In this document: piece by piece, positions 5,856 through 6,186 of the stretch
Layout of the letters: each line of letters begins with the position of its first letter
How positions within the stretch are numbered: position 1 is the first letter of the stretch
Assembly: GCA_021841985.1 (NCBI GenBank)
Contig: JAKCCP010000316.1
Location: forward strand, 1-6,186
Reading direction: 5' to 3'
Origin: Pseudomonadota bacterium
GTDB lineage: Bacteria > Pseudomonadota > Alphaproteobacteria > Acetobacterales > Acetobacteraceae
Length of the DNA stretch: 6,186 nucleotides
Position numbers and translations under genes: made by a program
Notes under the pieces: generated by a model
The model's database searches: none
What the model was told of the DNA's origin: nothing
The model's input: only the letters and a program-made list of their open reading frames with translations

Positions 5856-6186
5856 GGGCAATTCACCCTTTCCAGCGCGCGCCGCAGCGCCTGAAAGCTC
5901 GGGGACGCGTTGCGAGTGGGGTCGATATGGGGCGCGATCCTCGTCGCCGCCTCGATCTTTCTGAGGCCCGAGACGAAATAGCCGGATTTTTTCATGACCC
6001 CCTCGAAGGCTTCCCAGGTTCCCCTTTTGATCGCATCCGGCGCGCGGCAATACTTGTCCGGCTTTCTGGCCCGCGGATAGGCCGCCTGCACCGCCTGCCA
6101 ATCCCCGAAATACCAGGCTTCCAGCTCCTCGATGGCGATGCGGACGATGATTTGGGCCGAGCCGCGATGATCGTCGCGAATAAAAA
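5852..6186 (-). CDS. DUF4276 family protein (TOPRIM-like), 5' end beyond window
   Basis: Only the C-terminal 110 codons are in the window; the frame is open to the right edge. Recognition rests on [19 protein letters not shown] (14-32 of the visible part), then GTWEAFE (55-61), [18 protein letters not shown] (72-89) and [11 protein letters not shown] (94-104), which match the C-terminal half of DUF4276 proteins as I know them. These proteins are considered TOPRIM-like and often sit next to an AAA/SMC-like ATPase gene, an arrangement seen in OLD-like or PARIS-like defence modules; no ATPase is visible here. RDDH at visible residues 3-6 could be the TOPRIM acidic motif, but it lies closer to ELEAW than I would expect. 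The stop TGA (5854-5852) overlaps the purL ATG. GTG at 6091 is an internal codon and not a credible start, because the conserved region begins upstream. The function in this organism is unknown. Confidence 0.75.
   Translation of the reverse strand, partial: FIRDDHRGSAQIIVRIAIEELEAWYFGDWQAVQAAYPRARKPDKYCRAPDAIKRGTWEAFEGVMKKSGYFVSGLRKIEAATRIAPHIDPTRNASPSFQALRRALERVNCP

Noticed and set aside
3567..5894. A 775-codon open frame on the plus strand opposite purL
   Set aside because: It is antisense to a clearly conserved purL. Its translation is rich in Arg, Ala, Gly and Asp with no recognisable domain, which is the usual by-product of a high-GC third-position gene on the other strand.

Overview
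This is a GC-rich bacterial window. Six protein families are encoded, all on the minus strand, so the direction of reading is from high to low coordinates. Gene content and order (purL, then a BolA-family gene, then a CGFS monothiol glutaredoxin gene) are typical of Alphaproteobacteria. An AT-rich intergenic element made of poly-A/poly-T palindromes around a GC hairpin (about 1032-1138) resembles what I remember from Acetobacteraceae genomes such as Acidiphilium. I therefore favour Rhodospirillales/Acetobacteraceae, as an inference and not an identification.

Layout from right to left: (1) 6186-5852, the 3' end of a DUF4276 (TOPRIM-like) gene whose 5' part lies outside the window; its stop overlaps the purL start as ATGA. 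(2) 5855-3633, purL, complete at 740 aa, with a 15-bp in-frame tandem repeat near its 3' end. (3) 3604-3371, a small BolA/IbaG-type protein. (4) 3344-2991, grxD, a CGFS glutaredoxin. (5) and (6) about 2994/2943-2068 and 2043-1144, two tandem paralogous ADP-ribosylglycohydrolase (DraG/ARH-type) genes. All gaps are under 30 nt or are overlaps, so this looks like one long transcription unit. (7) 1143-921, an AT-rich intergenic stretch with a candidate terminator hairpin, a perfect 22-bp palindrome, and a promoter/operator for the next gene. (8) 920-1, the first 306 codons of an O-acetylhomoserine sulfhydrylase (metY), cut by the left edge.

How the genes work together: PurL makes FGAM in purine synthesis. 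BolA and the CGFS glutaredoxin are expected to form a [2Fe-2S]-binding heterodimer in iron-sulfur trafficking. The two ADP-ribosylglycohydrolases keep the metal-binding TDDT and DADT motifs and should cleave ADP-ribosyl bonds on unknown substrates. MetY makes homocysteine from O-acetylhomoserine and sulfide and appears to have its own control, with a palindromic operator lying over its -10 box. The least ordinary points are the DUF4276 gene coupled to purL, the tandem ARH pair whose upstream copy has no canonical start codon for its conserved N-terminus, the in-frame minisatellite in purL, and the AT-rich structured intergenic element. I see no RNA gene, insertion sequence or CRISPR array.
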